Of a stretch of 64,000 bases of DNA, positions 16,855 to 25,984 are shown in pieces. The stretch covers positions 119,589 to 183,588 of the forward strand of contig NZ_AUYB01000158.1 in the NCBI RefSeq assembly GCF_001625655.1, given 5' to 3'. The first letter of the stretch is position 1; each line of letters opens with the position of its first letter. This DNA comes from Pseudoalteromonas luteoviolacea DSM 6061 (GTDB lineage Bacteria > Pseudomonadota > Gammaproteobacteria > Enterobacterales > Alteromonadaceae). The notes beneath the pieces were generated by a model. It was given only the letters and a program-made list of their open reading frames with translations. It was not told the origin of the DNA and made no database searches. The translations under genes and the position numbers were made by a program.

Positions 16855-19377
16855 TTAAGCCAGCTTGCGTAACAACCCTTGTGTATTCTGACGCATCGTA
16901 TTCGACACCATAAAATAGCCTATTGCCGCAACAAACGCAGCCCCACTGATTGGACCCAGCGCCCAAATATATGGATGAAGTTTACCCTCAACATCAAATA
17001 ACTCTCGCTGAATAATCAGCAGAGTTACATCACTCACCAATGCAGCCACAAAACCAGCTAGGGCTCCTAATAGTAAAAACTCATACAGTGTCGCAAGCTT
17101 GATTAAACGCCCTTTAGCTCCAAGAGTACGCAGAATCACAATTTCTTGCATTCGCTCGGCAAGACTTGCTTGGACTTGGGAAATCAATACTAATGCACCA
17201 CTGGTTAATACAATCGCCAATACGAAACTAATGGCCAACGACACTTGTGCAATCATTGATTGAGCCTGCTCAAGCTGACTCTTAATATCTATCATGCTCA
17301 TTGTCGGATGCGTTTTTAGTAGCTCACTAACCAGCTTAGCGTCATCTTCACCAAACTGCGCCGCCGTAAAATAGGTCACGGGAAATTTGCCAGCCACAAG
17401 CGGGTTAAAAATCATCACAAAGTTTGGCTTGAGTGAGCCCCAATCGACACTGCGAATACTGGTTACCTTGGCATCGAATGTTTGCTCATTAACTAAAAAT
17501 GTCAGGGTATCACCAACGCTGATCTCAACGCGTTCCGCAAGCCCTTTTGACACTGAAACCTCTAGTTCTGTGCTATCTGGGCTAAACCATTCACCTTCAA
17601 TAACTTCATTGCTCGATGGCAGCTGGGTCATCCAGGTTAGATTCAGATCACGACCAACACCACGTGCAGCATCTTCGTCTTGCTCCTCCCCCTCTTGCTT
17701 TGAAGTTCTGCGCGCGAAAGTTTCTCCATTCAGGCCGTTCGCTCTGCCGCTGAATATTGGAAAGAGATCTTCATGTACAATGTTGTTCTCTGCAAAATAC
17801 GCCTTGATATTATTCACTTCCGATTCGTTTATATTAATCAGGAATGCATTCGGCGCATCCTCTGGAACTTGCATTTGCCAGTCAGAGATCAAATCGTTTT
17901 TGAGTACAAATAAGAACAGCATTAATTTGATTGCCAAGGCAAAGCTAATCAACTGTACGGCATTGGCATTGGCGCGTTTTTGTAACGTAGCAATAGCTAA
18001 TGACCAACTGCTACCAGGGCTCAATCCAAGTTTTCTACCCGCGCTGAAAAACAACCTTGAGAGCCCAAACAACACCAGCATGAGAGTGGCTGTGCCACCA
18101 AATAACATTAACGTCGTTTTCAGCTCACCGCTAAATAACCACATCAGAGAGAAAATGGTCAATACTGACAGCCCCATATGCACGCGACTAATCGCCAACT
18201 TGTCCCCTAAGTTACGGCGTAAAACCCGCAAAGGTGGGATATCAAACAAGTCTAACAAAGGCTTAAGTGAAAACATCAACGCACAAACCACGCCAATAGA
18301 AATCGACAATGCCCAAGGCTTGATCCCTGCTTGAGGTAACTGCGCGTTCATAAAATTGGCGAGATAATCCGTTGCGAATGATTGCAAAACAAAGCCAATA
18401 ACTAAGCCTATCAGCAACGAAAACAAGGTCACCAACGACAAGTGCAGTAAGAAAATATTACGAATTGTTTGGCGACTACCACCTAATGTTTTCATCATTG
18501 CCACAGGGTCGTATTGACGCTCGCAATAGCGTTTCGCAGAAACCGCCATGGCAACGGCAGCTAGCATAATGCCGAATAGACCAGCCAACAATAAAAAGCT
18601 TTCTGAGCGCGCTAAGTTTTCACCCAGTGGAGACTGCCTATCTTTTATTCCCTGCCAATTTTGATTTTCTCTTAGCTGTGGTTTTAGCCAGCCATAATAG
18701 TTACCTAAAGCCTGCTCTTCACCAGCAAATAGCATGCGATAGAACACGCGGCTGCCAGGTTGAACCGCTTGTGTAGTCTCTATATCGACGTAATTCAAAA
18801 GTACGCGCTTATTGCCAGCCAAAGAGAAAAACGGTGCATCCGGTTCACTAACTAAAATTTTGCTAGCTCGAAATATCCCCATACCGATTTCAACTTGGTC
18901 ACCCACAGATAAACCTAGGCTGTAAAATAACCCTTCACTGAGCCACACCTCACCTTCTTTAGGTACTCCAACAACCTCGTAATCAGCCGCTAAAAAGTCA
19001 TCTTTGAGCGTCACTTTGCCACGCAATGGGTACCCTTGGGATACCGCTTTAATAGAACCTAACACTAACTCATCATTGGCAAATAGCATGGAGTCGAAGA
19101 ACATTTGCTGAGCCGTTTTAAGACCCAGCTCATGCGCCTCATCTAAAAATGCTTGCTCTAGTGGGTGGTTACTCGCCAAACGCCTGTCCGCGGCTATAAA
19201 GTCGGCCGACTTTTGCTCTATATTTAATCTGATCCGCTCGGTCACAGAAGACAAACTAAAAACGGTCAGTACAGCTAGAGCTATGGCAGCAAAAATAATG
19301 GTTAATTCTCCTCGACGCAACTCTCGCCAAAAGAGTGTAAGCGCTAACTTAACCCACATAAGCTTTTGCTCCTTCAC
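16855..19377 (-). CDS. ybbP: YbbP-like FtsX-family ABC permease
   Basis: 840 residues. It has an N-terminal helix, a large periplasmic domain, and two FtsX permease units; segments include MAMAVSAKRYCERQYDPVAMMKTLGGSRQTIRN and LAERMQEIVILRTLGAKGRLIKLATLYE. This is the double-length layout of YbbP. It overlaps the ATPase gene upstream by 29 bp, so translation is coupled. With YbbA it forms an exporter often encoded beside the lysophospholipase TesA, as here; the physiological substrate is not established. Confidence 0.9.
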   Translation of the reverse strand: MKEQKLMWVKLALTLFWRELRRGELTIIFAAIALAVLTVFSLSSVTERIRLNIEQKSADFIAADRRLASNHPLEQAFLDEAHELGLKTAQQMFFDSMLFANDELVLGSIKAVSQGYPLRGKVTLKDDFLAADYEVVGVPKEGEVWLSEGLFYSLGLSVGDQVEIGMGIFRASKILVSEPDAPFFSLAGNKRVLLNYVDIETTQAVQPGSRVFYRMLFAGEEQALGNYYGWLKPQLRENQNWQGIKDRQSPLGENLARSESFLLLAGLFGIMLAAVAMAVSAKRYCERQYDPVAMMKTLGGSRQTIRNIFLLHLSLVTLFSLLIGLVIGFVLQSFATDYLANFMNAQLPQAGIKPWALSISIGVVCALMFSLKPLLDLFDIPPLRVLRRNLGDKLAISRVHMGLSVLTIFSLMWLFSGELKTTLMLFGGTATLMLVLFGLSRLFFSAGRKLGLSPGSSWSLAIATLQKRANANAVQLISFALAIKLMLFLFVLKNDLISDWQMQVPEDAPNAFLININESEVNNIKAYFAENNIVHEDLFPIFSGRANGLNGETFARRTSKQEGEEQDEDAARGVGRDLNLTWMTQLPSSNEVIEGEWFSPDSTELEVSVSKGLAERVEISVGDTLTFLVNEQTFDAKVTSIRSVDWGSLKPNFVMIFNPLVAGKFPVTYFTAAQFGEDDAKLVSELLKTHPTMSMIDIKSQLEQAQSMIAQVSLAISFVLAIVLTSGALVLISQVQASLAERMQEIVILRTLGAKGRLIKLATLYEFLLLGALAGFVAALVSDVTLLIIQRELFDVEGKLHPYIWALGPISGAAFVAAIGYFMVSNTMRQNTQGLLRKLA

Positions 19378-20068
19378 CGTCTCGAATCTTCTCTAGTTGT
19401 CCACCTTCGATATGGATGATGCGATCACACTGCTGCGCTAAAGCTTCGTCATGAGTCACCAAAATCAAAGTAGTGCCATTTTGTTTATTCAAATCAAATA
19501 AAAGCTTTTCTATCAAATGACCATTTTTACTATCTAAATTTGCCGAAGGCTCATCTGCGAATAGGATTTTTGGTGAGCCAATAAATGCTCTTGCTATCGC
19601 CACACGTTGCTGCTCACCACCTGACAATTGTGATGGATAGTGACCGATACGATGAGAAAGACCGACCTTTTCTAACAGCGCCAGCGCCTGTTCTTTTGCA
19701 GATTGATCGCCCGCCAGTTCGGCTGGCAGCATCACGTTTTCTAGTGCTGTCAGGCTCTGTACCAGCATGAATGATTGAAAAACAAAACCGACTTTCTGCG
19801 CTCGTAACCTTGCTCGCTCTTCTTCATCGAGTGTGTGAAGTGCTTCCCCATCGAGGAAAACTTCTCCTGCAGATCCTGTATCTAGCCCAGCTAACAAACT
19901 CAGCAAAGTTGATTTTCCTGAACCAGACGTACCAACAATAGCCACAGACTCTCCTGACTTGACAGTGAAATTTATATCGCTAAGGATATCTAAGTCACCT
20001 TCAAAGGTACTTACTGTCTTATTAAGTCCTTTGACCTGAATAATATTTAACTGAGAAAGTACTGACAT
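19349..20068 (-). CDS. ybbA: YbbA-like ABC transporter ATPase
   Basis: 239 residues with Walker A GTSGSGKST, Q-loop FVFQSFMLVQS, signature LSGGEQQR, Walker B ILFADEPSANLD and H-loop VTHD. It overlaps the permease gene and shares its start with tesA on the other strand. The ATG at 20068 has AGGAA about 11 nt upstream. Confidence 0.93.
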   Translation of the reverse strand: MSVLSQLNIIQVKGLNKTVSTFEGDLDILSDINFTVKSGESVAIVGTSGSGKSTLLSLLAGLDTGSAGEVFLDGEALHTLDEEERARLRAQKVGFVFQSFMLVQSLTALENVMLPAELAGDQSAKEQALALLEKVGLSHRIGHYPSQLSGGEQQRVAIARAFIGSPKILFADEPSANLDSKNGHLIEKLLFDLNKQNGTTLILVTHDEALAQQCDRIIHIEGGQLEKIRDGEGAKAYVG

Positions 20069-20687
20069 GATTCGAATTTTCCTAAAACTTGTGGTGTTAC
20101 TCGCCTGCCTTTACCAACCTATTGCTGCGTATGCAAGCGAGACTAAAATTATGATCATAGGTGATAGCTTAAGTGCGGGCTACGGACTTAAACAAGACCA
20201 AGACTGGGTTAATTTGTTACAAAATAAGTACGTTGAAGAAAAAAAATCGATCTTACTTATCAATATGAGTGTGTCAGGCCAAACCACAGACAATGCCCTA
20301 CTCAAAATTGACGCACAACTAAAGGCACATAATCCCAGCCATGTTCTAATCGAATTGGGTGGCAATGATGGGATCAGAGGGTTTCCGATTAAGCTCATTC
20401 GAAACCATCTCACACAATTAGTGGAGAAAAGTAAAAACAACGGTGCCGAAGTCGCCATCATGAAAATTCAAATTCCACCTAATTTGGGCCCAAGGTATAC
20501 CAAAATGTTTACTGACAATTACCAAAAAGTCGCGCAAGCCACAGGGGCTCACCTAATGGATTACTTTATGGTGCCCATTGCAGTTGATAAGAGCCTAATG
20601 CAAAACGATAACTTGCACCCTAATGAAAAAGCACAACCTATTATCCGCGACTTTATGGCTGAACAGTTTAATCAGTGGTTAAACTAG
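20067..20687 (+). CDS. tesA: TesA-like GDSL esterase / lysophospholipase
   Basis: 206 residues with a signal peptide (to about AYA). SGNH hydrolase blocks are in order: GDSLSAGYG with the nucleophile Ser, SGQT (Gly block), GGNDG (Asn block) and DNLHPNEKA with the catalytic Asp/His. It is a periplasmic thioesterase I / protease I / lysophospholipase L1. It is divergent from ybbA, and the two start codons overlap inside the palindrome CATG. Confidence 0.94.
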   Translation: MIRIFLKLVVLLACLYQPIAAYASETKIMIIGDSLSAGYGLKQDQDWVNLLQNKYVEEKKSILLINMSVSGQTTDNALLKIDAQLKAHNPSHVLIELGGNDGIRGFPIKLIRNHLTQLVEKSKNNGAEVAIMKIQIPPNLGPRYTKMFTDNYQKVAQATGAHLMDYFMVPIAVDKSLMQNDNLHPNEKAQPIIRDFMAEQFNQWLN

Positions 20688-20725
20688 GTAGTTGATACGC
20701 CGTCACCTTTTGAACATATACGCGT

Positions 20726-20752
20726 TGAGTTGAGCTCCTAGAGTTCAACTCA
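20726..20752. terminator. Terminator hairpin between tesA and the kinase gene
   Basis: Stem GAGTTGA/TCAACTC extended inward by CTC/GAG lies between two convergent genes. No strong U-run. Confidence 0.5.
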
Positions 20753-20771
20753 TTAACACCCACTTAGTCGC

Positions 20772-22061
20772 TTACTTTTTGTTATCTAATGAACTTTTGC
20801 GCACTGGGCAGTGGATCATAAATCGAGTGCCAGCTTCACTGCTTTCGTAGTCCAATGAAATATTCAACCTTTGGCACAGCCGCTGAACAATCGATAGGCC
20901 CATCCCCAGCCCTTGACTGTATTTCCCTTTGACGCCAGACATAAATAACTCAGACTTAATATCAAAGGGGATACCAGGCCCAGTATCTTCCACACTCAAA
21001 ACTCCATCGTCGTATTTCACACACACATGCCCCGATGAAACATGCGAAAAAGCATTGCCAATCAAGTTGCAAAGGATCAAGTTTAGTGCACTTTCACCAA
21101 TAGCGAATGTCACTTCAGAAGGTACCTGAATGTCCACACTAATATCCTTACCCGCAATTTTTTCAGCCTGCTGTAAAACGCAGTTTTCAACAATTGGCAG
21201 CAATTTTACTTCTTTTTGAGTGATAGTCTCTTCTCGAGCCAGAGCGAGTAAAGTTTCAACACTCTGCGCCATTTGCGCTTGTGCAGCCGCTGCACGGTCG
21301 ACCAATTGCTGCTGTTTTTCGCTTAATTCCGATTGTTTAAGTAGAGTCAGCGCACCCTGTGTAATGGCTATAGGTGTGCGCAGCTCATGAGATGCGTCCC
21401 GAGTAAATGCCTGTTCCCGATCTATAAACTGTCGTATCCGGTCCAAAGCTTGCTCTAAGGTACTCGCAAATCCACCTATCTCATCATTTACAAACTGACT
21501 GGAAAAGTTTTGAGGGAGCTTCTCTACTGGAGCTTGTGCAACAATTTCTACCAGTCGATCTAGTGGCTTGAGCAACTTTTTCGCCATCGCCAAGGACAAG
21601 TAAGCCAGTATCACAGCCACCACCAATACCACCGCCAGAACAACCAGTAAGAAGTTAAGCATCCCCACTTTAATTTTTCTTACCACAAGATGCTCACTCA
21701 CCTCAGCCAATAATAGGCCCTGTTCCATTTTTACCAAATGGTAGTGTTTGTCATCTGTACCAGCGAATTCTTTTGCGCGGGGCTCTTCTTTTAAAACATG
21801 CTGAATGAACTCAGGCAACTGAGTATCAGTTTCCAAGTATTTTATAAACTCCAGTCTAGGCACAGGTTGGCGTCCACTTTCTATCTGCTGTGATATATAA
21901 CTTGCTTCATCTTTGAGTAAAAAGTTAAACAAGTGGTCTTCTATCGTGTATGCAAATAAGAAGCAAACAAAACCGAATAACGTACTTATGAACAAAGAGA
22001 CACCTACAAAATAGGCAATGATTCGGGTACGAAGCTGACGTGCTTTCATAGAGCTACTCAA
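20772..22061 (-). CDS. Two-component sensor histidine kinase
   Basis: 429 residues. Two membrane helices (about 11-37 and 133-158) flank a short periplasmic sensor, followed by HAMP, the phospho-acceptor motif RDASHELRTPI and ATPase boxes NLIGNAFSH, DTGPGIP and GLGMGLSIV. It autophosphorylates and passes phosphate to the response regulator upstream, with which it overlaps by 8 bp. The sensor domain gives no ligand clue. Confidence 0.93.
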   Translation of the reverse strand: MSSSMKARQLRTRIIAYFVGVSLFISTLFGFVCFLFAYTIEDHLFNFLLKDEASYISQQIESGRQPVPRLEFIKYLETDTQLPEFIQHVLKEEPRAKEFAGTDDKHYHLVKMEQGLLLAEVSEHLVVRKIKVGMLNFLLVVLAVVLVVAVILAYLSLAMAKKLLKPLDRLVEIVAQAPVEKLPQNFSSQFVNDEIGGFASTLEQALDRIRQFIDREQAFTRDASHELRTPIAITQGALTLLKQSELSEKQQQLVDRAAAAQAQMAQSVETLLALAREETITQKEVKLLPIVENCVLQQAEKIAGKDISVDIQVPSEVTFAIGESALNLILCNLIGNAFSHVSSGHVCVKYDDGVLSVEDTGPGIPFDIKSELFMSGVKGKYSQGLGMGLSIVQRLCQRLNISLDYESSEAGTRFMIHCPVRKSSLDNKK

Positions 22062-22779
22062 TATCTAAGGCTAGGCCTACACTGTGAATGGTTTTTATAA
22101 TGGCGTCTTCAAACGGTTTGTCGATGGACTTACGCAGCTGATAAACATGTGAACGCAGCGCATCGGAATCTGTTGGTTCATCCCCCCATATTTTGTCACT
22201 AATCTCGCTGCGACTCAGCGGTCTGGGATGATGCTCCATGAGCAACTGTAAAATTTTAAACGGAATAGGTTGCAACACAATCGATTGACCACAGCGGCTT
22301 ACTTGCTGGGTCTGCAGATTGAGGCTAAGTTGTTTGTTTCCTTCACCCAGCTTGAGTGTTCTTTCACTGTTTAGTAAATGACGCTTTGCCAACGCTAAGC
22401 ATCGTACTAGCAGTTCTTCCAACGCAAAAGGTTTAGTAAGATAGTCATCTGCACCATTAGAAAACCCAACTAACTTATCGTCAAGGGCATCCCGAGCAGT
22501 CAACATAATAATTGGAATATGGCGATTAGCTTGCTCACGCAGCAACTTACAAACTGCAAGTCCATCCATTTTTGGCAGCATGATGTCTAGAATGATGCAA
22601 TCATAATATTGATTCAATGCCAAACTGACACCTTGCTCTCCGTCATAAGCAAAGTCCATAATGACGCCAAAAGGTTCAAAGTACTCGGCAATATTACGGC
22701 TTATTTCCTGATTATCTTCAATAACCAAGATCTTAAACTGCATCTCTGATTCGCCATTGGGCAACTTATACTGAGCCAC
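22054..22779 (-). CDS. OmpR-family response regulator
   Basis: About 241 residues. The receiver has IEDNQ, the phospho-acceptor in CIILDIMLPKMDG, and YLTKPF. The C-terminal winged helix has RSEISDKIWGDEPTDSDALRSHVYQLRKSID. The GTG start at 22779 is kept because GGAG lies 5 nt upstream; the internal ATG at 22743 has a poorer site. It overlaps the kinase gene by 8 bp, forming one two-component operon. Confidence 0.92.
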   Translation of the reverse strand: MAQYKLPNGESEMQFKILVIEDNQEISRNIAEYFEPFGVIMDFAYDGEQGVSLALNQYYDCIILDIMLPKMDGLAVCKLLREQANRHIPIIMLTARDALDDKLVGFSNGADDYLTKPFALEELLVRCLALAKRHLLNSERTLKLGEGNKQLSLNLQTQQVSRCGQSIVLQPIPFKILQLLMEHHPRPLSRSEISDKIWGDEPTDSDALRSHVYQLRKSIDKPFEDAIIKTIHSVGLALDIE

Positions 22780-22918
22780 ACTCTCTCCGTGAACAAAATC
22801 ATTTGTTCACAGCTTACCACGGAGGTTCGTGAAATGATCGTGAAATCCGGCACAAGGGGGCAAACTTAGGAGATAAAAAGCACGTTGAATAAACTGTGTA
22901 TGACTGTCAGAGACTAAA

Positions 22919-22943
22919 GAGTGAGCAACTTACTTGCTCACTC
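22919..22943. terminator. Hairpin, possible terminator
   Basis: A perfect 10-bp stem GAGTGAGCAA/TTGCTCACTC with a 5-nt loop lies between the response regulator and the winged-helix gene. U-tracts are weak on both strands. Confidence 0.5.
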
Positions 22944-23031
22944 GCGATACGAAGCACGACTAATGAATATATTTATTTTTATTGTTATTTTTTATGAGCT
23001 TGTTCGCTCATCACCCCCAAGGAGGTCTTTA

Positions 23032-23457
23032 TTACGTTAACTTACCTTTGTTTAATACGGTTTGACTAAATAGTCGAGATAGCCATTTAAATAGACTAGG
23101 CCTAGGATCCAACTGCACATCTAAGTTGAAACTATACCCTTTTTTATAATGAGTTCTGATTACTTCACCCTCAAGTGTGTGCTTAGAGATACTACGGCGA
23201 AGCTCTGATACCGCGCGATTAATCGCATTGTTATCAACATACTCCTGCTGCCAGATCTCTCGACACAATTCATCGCGGCTTATAACGCGATCTCTGTGCT
23301 GAATAAAGTAAACTAACAAGTCGTAGATTAAAGGTTCAACTTTTACCCTTTCCCCACAAAATGTTAACGAACGTTTCCTTTTATTCAGTGCATAATGACC
23401 AAATACCGCAAAGGTAAAGTCAGTATTTTCTTTATCACTTAAATTCATGATCAACAA
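23032..23457 (-). CDS. Soluble winged-helix (CadC/ToxR-type) DNA-binding protein
   Basis: 141 residues. The body (about 15-110) is a Trans_reg_C winged helix: ALNKRKRSLTFCGERVKVEPLIYDLLVYFIQH, then SRDELCREIWQQEYVDNNAINRAVSELRRSI and a hairpin IRTHYKKGYSF. There is neither a receiver domain nor a membrane helix, so it is a bare DNA-binding domain, shorter than CadC. Monocistronic. Targets unknown. Confidence 0.75.
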   Translation of the reverse strand: MLIMNLSDKENTDFTFAVFGHYALNKRKRSLTFCGERVKVEPLIYDLLVYFIQHRDRVISRDELCREIWQQEYVDNNAINRAVSELRRSISKHTLEGEVIRTHYKKGYSFNLDVQLDPRPSLFKWLSRLFSQTVLNKGKLT

Positions 23458-23813
23458 TATACTTCCTTTATATATGACTTTAAAAGCACGTATATTTTAT
23501 CGTTCACCAGCTTAATTTGGAACGAATTTAAGCGTTATTTCACATGACTTTTGTTAATAGCAACATCTTACTCAATTGCCTATAAAAGAGACAAAAAACC
23601 TTAACAGTCAACTACAAATAAACAGTATTTATACAAAAAATACACATAAGCGAATAAAATTCCTACGCTTCATTTTATTCGATCACTCTTTATTTAGGTA
23701 ATCATGACAGTCCAAAATTTAGTGCTGTTTCAATCACTTTAGTAAATTTCATGATGTAGGAAATTTTTATTGTTTTTGTTATTTTGAGCCAGTAAAACTG
23801 GCTCATACTTTCT
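23458..23813. other. 356-bp AT-rich intergenic region with a hairpin
   Basis: Holds a palindrome TGAGCCAGT/ACTGGCTCA with a 3-nt loop at 23785-23805, just beyond the DJ-1 gene's stop. On the minus strand it is followed by A-rich, not T-rich, sequence, so it is a poor terminator for that gene. Nothing else definite. Confidence 0.4.
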
Positions 23814-24920
23814 TTAAAGAGACGCAATGAAAGATTTAATTTGTTGGTTTTTTGGATACTTTTTGGCGCTTTTCGTCAACTGGTTCATTGCTTTTTCCGG
23901 CTGATTAAGACGAATATATGCCTTAGCAAGTGTTAGCTCCATCACTGGGTGTGAAGTCTTCGTAAGGACATAAGATAAAAAGCGTGCGCTAGATTCAACC
24001 TGATACTCAGTTTGAGCATGTCGAATTTGAAACACACCTATCATAGCTAGCATATTTAAGTTATAAGAATCACTTTTTGACTCATATGTCTTCTTTGCAA
24101 GCACCTCATCTCGCAAAAATAATTCATAAAGCTTAACGCTTGCGTCATCTTGATATTCAATAGGTGGTAGTGCTTCGACTCCTAAATGGGTTACCATTGC
24201 TCTGGCGGTGTCCACCGTCGAAAATGGGTTTTGCCCAGTAATTAAATTGCCATCAATGGTCACTTGGTTGAGCATAAGTCCATCTTTTTCAAATATCGCG
24301 CCACGCTCTTTTAGCTTGTCTTCGAGCAGAAATGCAAATTGGTCGCGCCACTTCTTACCAAATGCCATTTCCTCTTGATTCGTAAAGCCATTTACTCGTT
24401 TTCCAGCAACCAAATAACTACCATCACTGAGCTGAACATCGACCAATGCAGCTGGCCCATGGCATACAGCACCTACGACTCCCTTGCTCTCGTAAATTTG
24501 AGAAATAATATTTTGCAAAGGCGCATGCTTATAGAGATCAAACATAGGTCCTTTTCCCCCGACAACAAACACGCCGTCGAACTTGCTTGGCTCAATATTT
24601 TTAAGCGCCAATGTGTTTTCAAGCGCAGACAATGCTTCGGAGTCTTGAAGAAACAGCTGGTTGTATTGTGTCGATTTATCATATTTGTCAGCCACAGGTT
24701 TGCCGCCCTGTGGCGAGGCTATCGTAACGTCGATCCCATGACGTTGAAACACATGATACGCTTTACTCAATTCACCAAATTCATAACCCGGTTGAACCAA
24801 GTTTTGTTCTTTATCTAATTTTCCGTAACTACTTAAAACCATGAGTACTTGAGGTGAGTCCTTGGCAATCGACGCGGTACTCACTAAAGCCGCGCAAGTT
24901 AAAGTAAGTAGCTTATTCAT
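23814..24920 (-). CDS. Secreted DJ-1/PfpI-family protein with C-terminal TPR-like tail
   Basis: 368 residues. A signal peptide (to about TASIAKD) precedes a class I glutamine amidotransferase-like fold (about 22-245) with the nucleophile elbow VGAVCHGPAAL and FVVGGKGPMFDLY. This resembles Hsp31/chaperone-type DJ-1 proteins. The last roughly 110 residues are helical, with TPR-like repeats (LAKAYIRLNQPEKAMNQL). DJ-1 relatives act as glyoxalases or chaperones; export plus the helical tail is less usual. Monocistronic, divergent from the DUF3293-like gene. Confidence 0.82.
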   Translation of the reverse strand: MNKLLTLTCAALVSTASIAKDSPQVLMVLSSYGKLDKEQNLVQPGYEFGELSKAYHVFQRHGIDVTIASPQGGKPVADKYDKSTQYNQLFLQDSEALSALENTLALKNIEPSKFDGVFVVGGKGPMFDLYKHAPLQNIISQIYESKGVVGAVCHGPAALVDVQLSDGSYLVAGKRVNGFTNQEEMAFGKKWRDQFAFLLEDKLKERGAIFEKDGLMLNQVTIDGNLITGQNPFSTVDTARAMVTHLGVEALPPIEYQDDASVKLYELFLRDEVLAKKTYESKSDSYNLNMLAMIGVFQIRHAQTEYQVESSARFLSYVLTKTSHPVMELTLAKAYIRLNQPEKAMNQLTKSAKKYPKNQQIKSFIASL

Positions 24921-25174
24921 AACATCTTTCCTTCTTGGTTGGGACTTTCAAAGTACAAGGTTAGATGTGAAAGTGATGTGAAACCGCACAACACACAACT
25001 TGATGCACTGACAGCAATAGTTTGATAAATACCGCTGGGGCTTGTCTGTAAGTGTTATTCTCAATAAAGTAATAAAATTGCGTTCCGCAAACTCATTGGA
25101 CGTACTAAAAAACCATCCTTTAGTACCAAGAAAAAAGTAAAGGGTTGTAGAAAGAACTGCAATATAATTTTGAT

Positions 25175-25663
25175 ATGAAAATAATGAAAAGCACTGCAAC
25201 TAATTTGGCAAAAAATATGATTTCGCCCTCTTTGTGGGATATTTATAAGGATGTTTACTTTTGTTTATTCAATGCCGCTTATCATTATTTAGACGGTGCA
25301 ATTATCAGTCTATGGAATCCCGAAGGAAAAACATACGATAGAATTCAAAACCGAGCATTGGCTAAAAAATATATATCCTTGATGTCTCGCCAAAATAATA
25401 AGATAAAATATCTATATGGTGGAAACCAAGATATGTCCTATCGAGAACTTAGTGTCTCCATCAATACATCTTTAATTAATGCGCAAAAAATGGCGCAAAG
25501 GTGCCATCAAAAAGCTTTTTACTACCTTGATAACGGCGAAATCACTTTATACAACAGCGCCGACCTTCAACAGCATTATGTACTAAATACACATTTATTG
25601 TCGCGCTTAAGCCATACCCCAATGCCAAAAACTAACTTAGCACTGTCACCTTTGTCAAAATGA
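25175..25663 (+). CDS. DUF3293-like protein
   Basis: 162 residues, cytoplasmic, no signal peptide. Blocks AIISLWNPEGKTYDRIQNRALAKK, KYLYGGNQDMSYRELSVSI and AQRCHQKAFYYLDNGEITLY follow the WNP...N...GG...E.S...Q.A pattern I associate with DUF3293. That assignment is from memory. Function unknown. No strong ribosome site is visible before the ATG at 25175; the ATG at 25184 is an alternative. Confidence 0.55.
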   Translation: MKIMKSTATNLAKNMISPSLWDIYKDVYFCLFNAAYHYLDGAIISLWNPEGKTYDRIQNRALAKKYISLMSRQNNKIKYLYGGNQDMSYRELSVSINTSLINAQKMAQRCHQKAFYYLDNGEITLYNSADLQQHYVLNTHLLSRLSHTPMPKTNLALSPLSK

Positions 25664-25984
25664 TAAGCTTTCCCCACACTGAATTCTTAATAGGCAGAAT
25701 TAACATACCAAACATAAGTATCTGAACAAATAAAGTTAGCACTTTGTTTTTTATAGCTATTTTAATTTCACTAACTTACTACACAATCAAAATAACACTA
25801 ACCTTTTACGTAAATATTGATTCAGAATAATAAAACTCGTAAATTCAGGTGAAGGTAAAAATTAATTATTCACTTCCTCCCAAACTGAGCTGAATCAAGT
25901 GTTAGCCTAATACTCATTGTATTTAAGGTCGCTGTCACTAATTATTGACTAAACTTAATTGCAAATACATAGCATTATTGGCCT
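25664..25984. other. 321-bp AT-rich intergenic region
   Basis: No gene, strong hairpin or operator found. It presumably carries the promoter of the hybrid kinase. Confidence 0.35.

Noticed and set aside
17387..18334. 315-codon plus-strand frame inside ybbP
   Set aside because: Antisense shadow of a clear FtsX-family permease; composition is low-complexity and without motifs.
22991..23031. Strong SD-like AAGGAGGT on the plus strand near 23020
   Set aside because: No plus-strand ORF follows. On the minus strand the same bases form a hairpin after the winged-helix gene.
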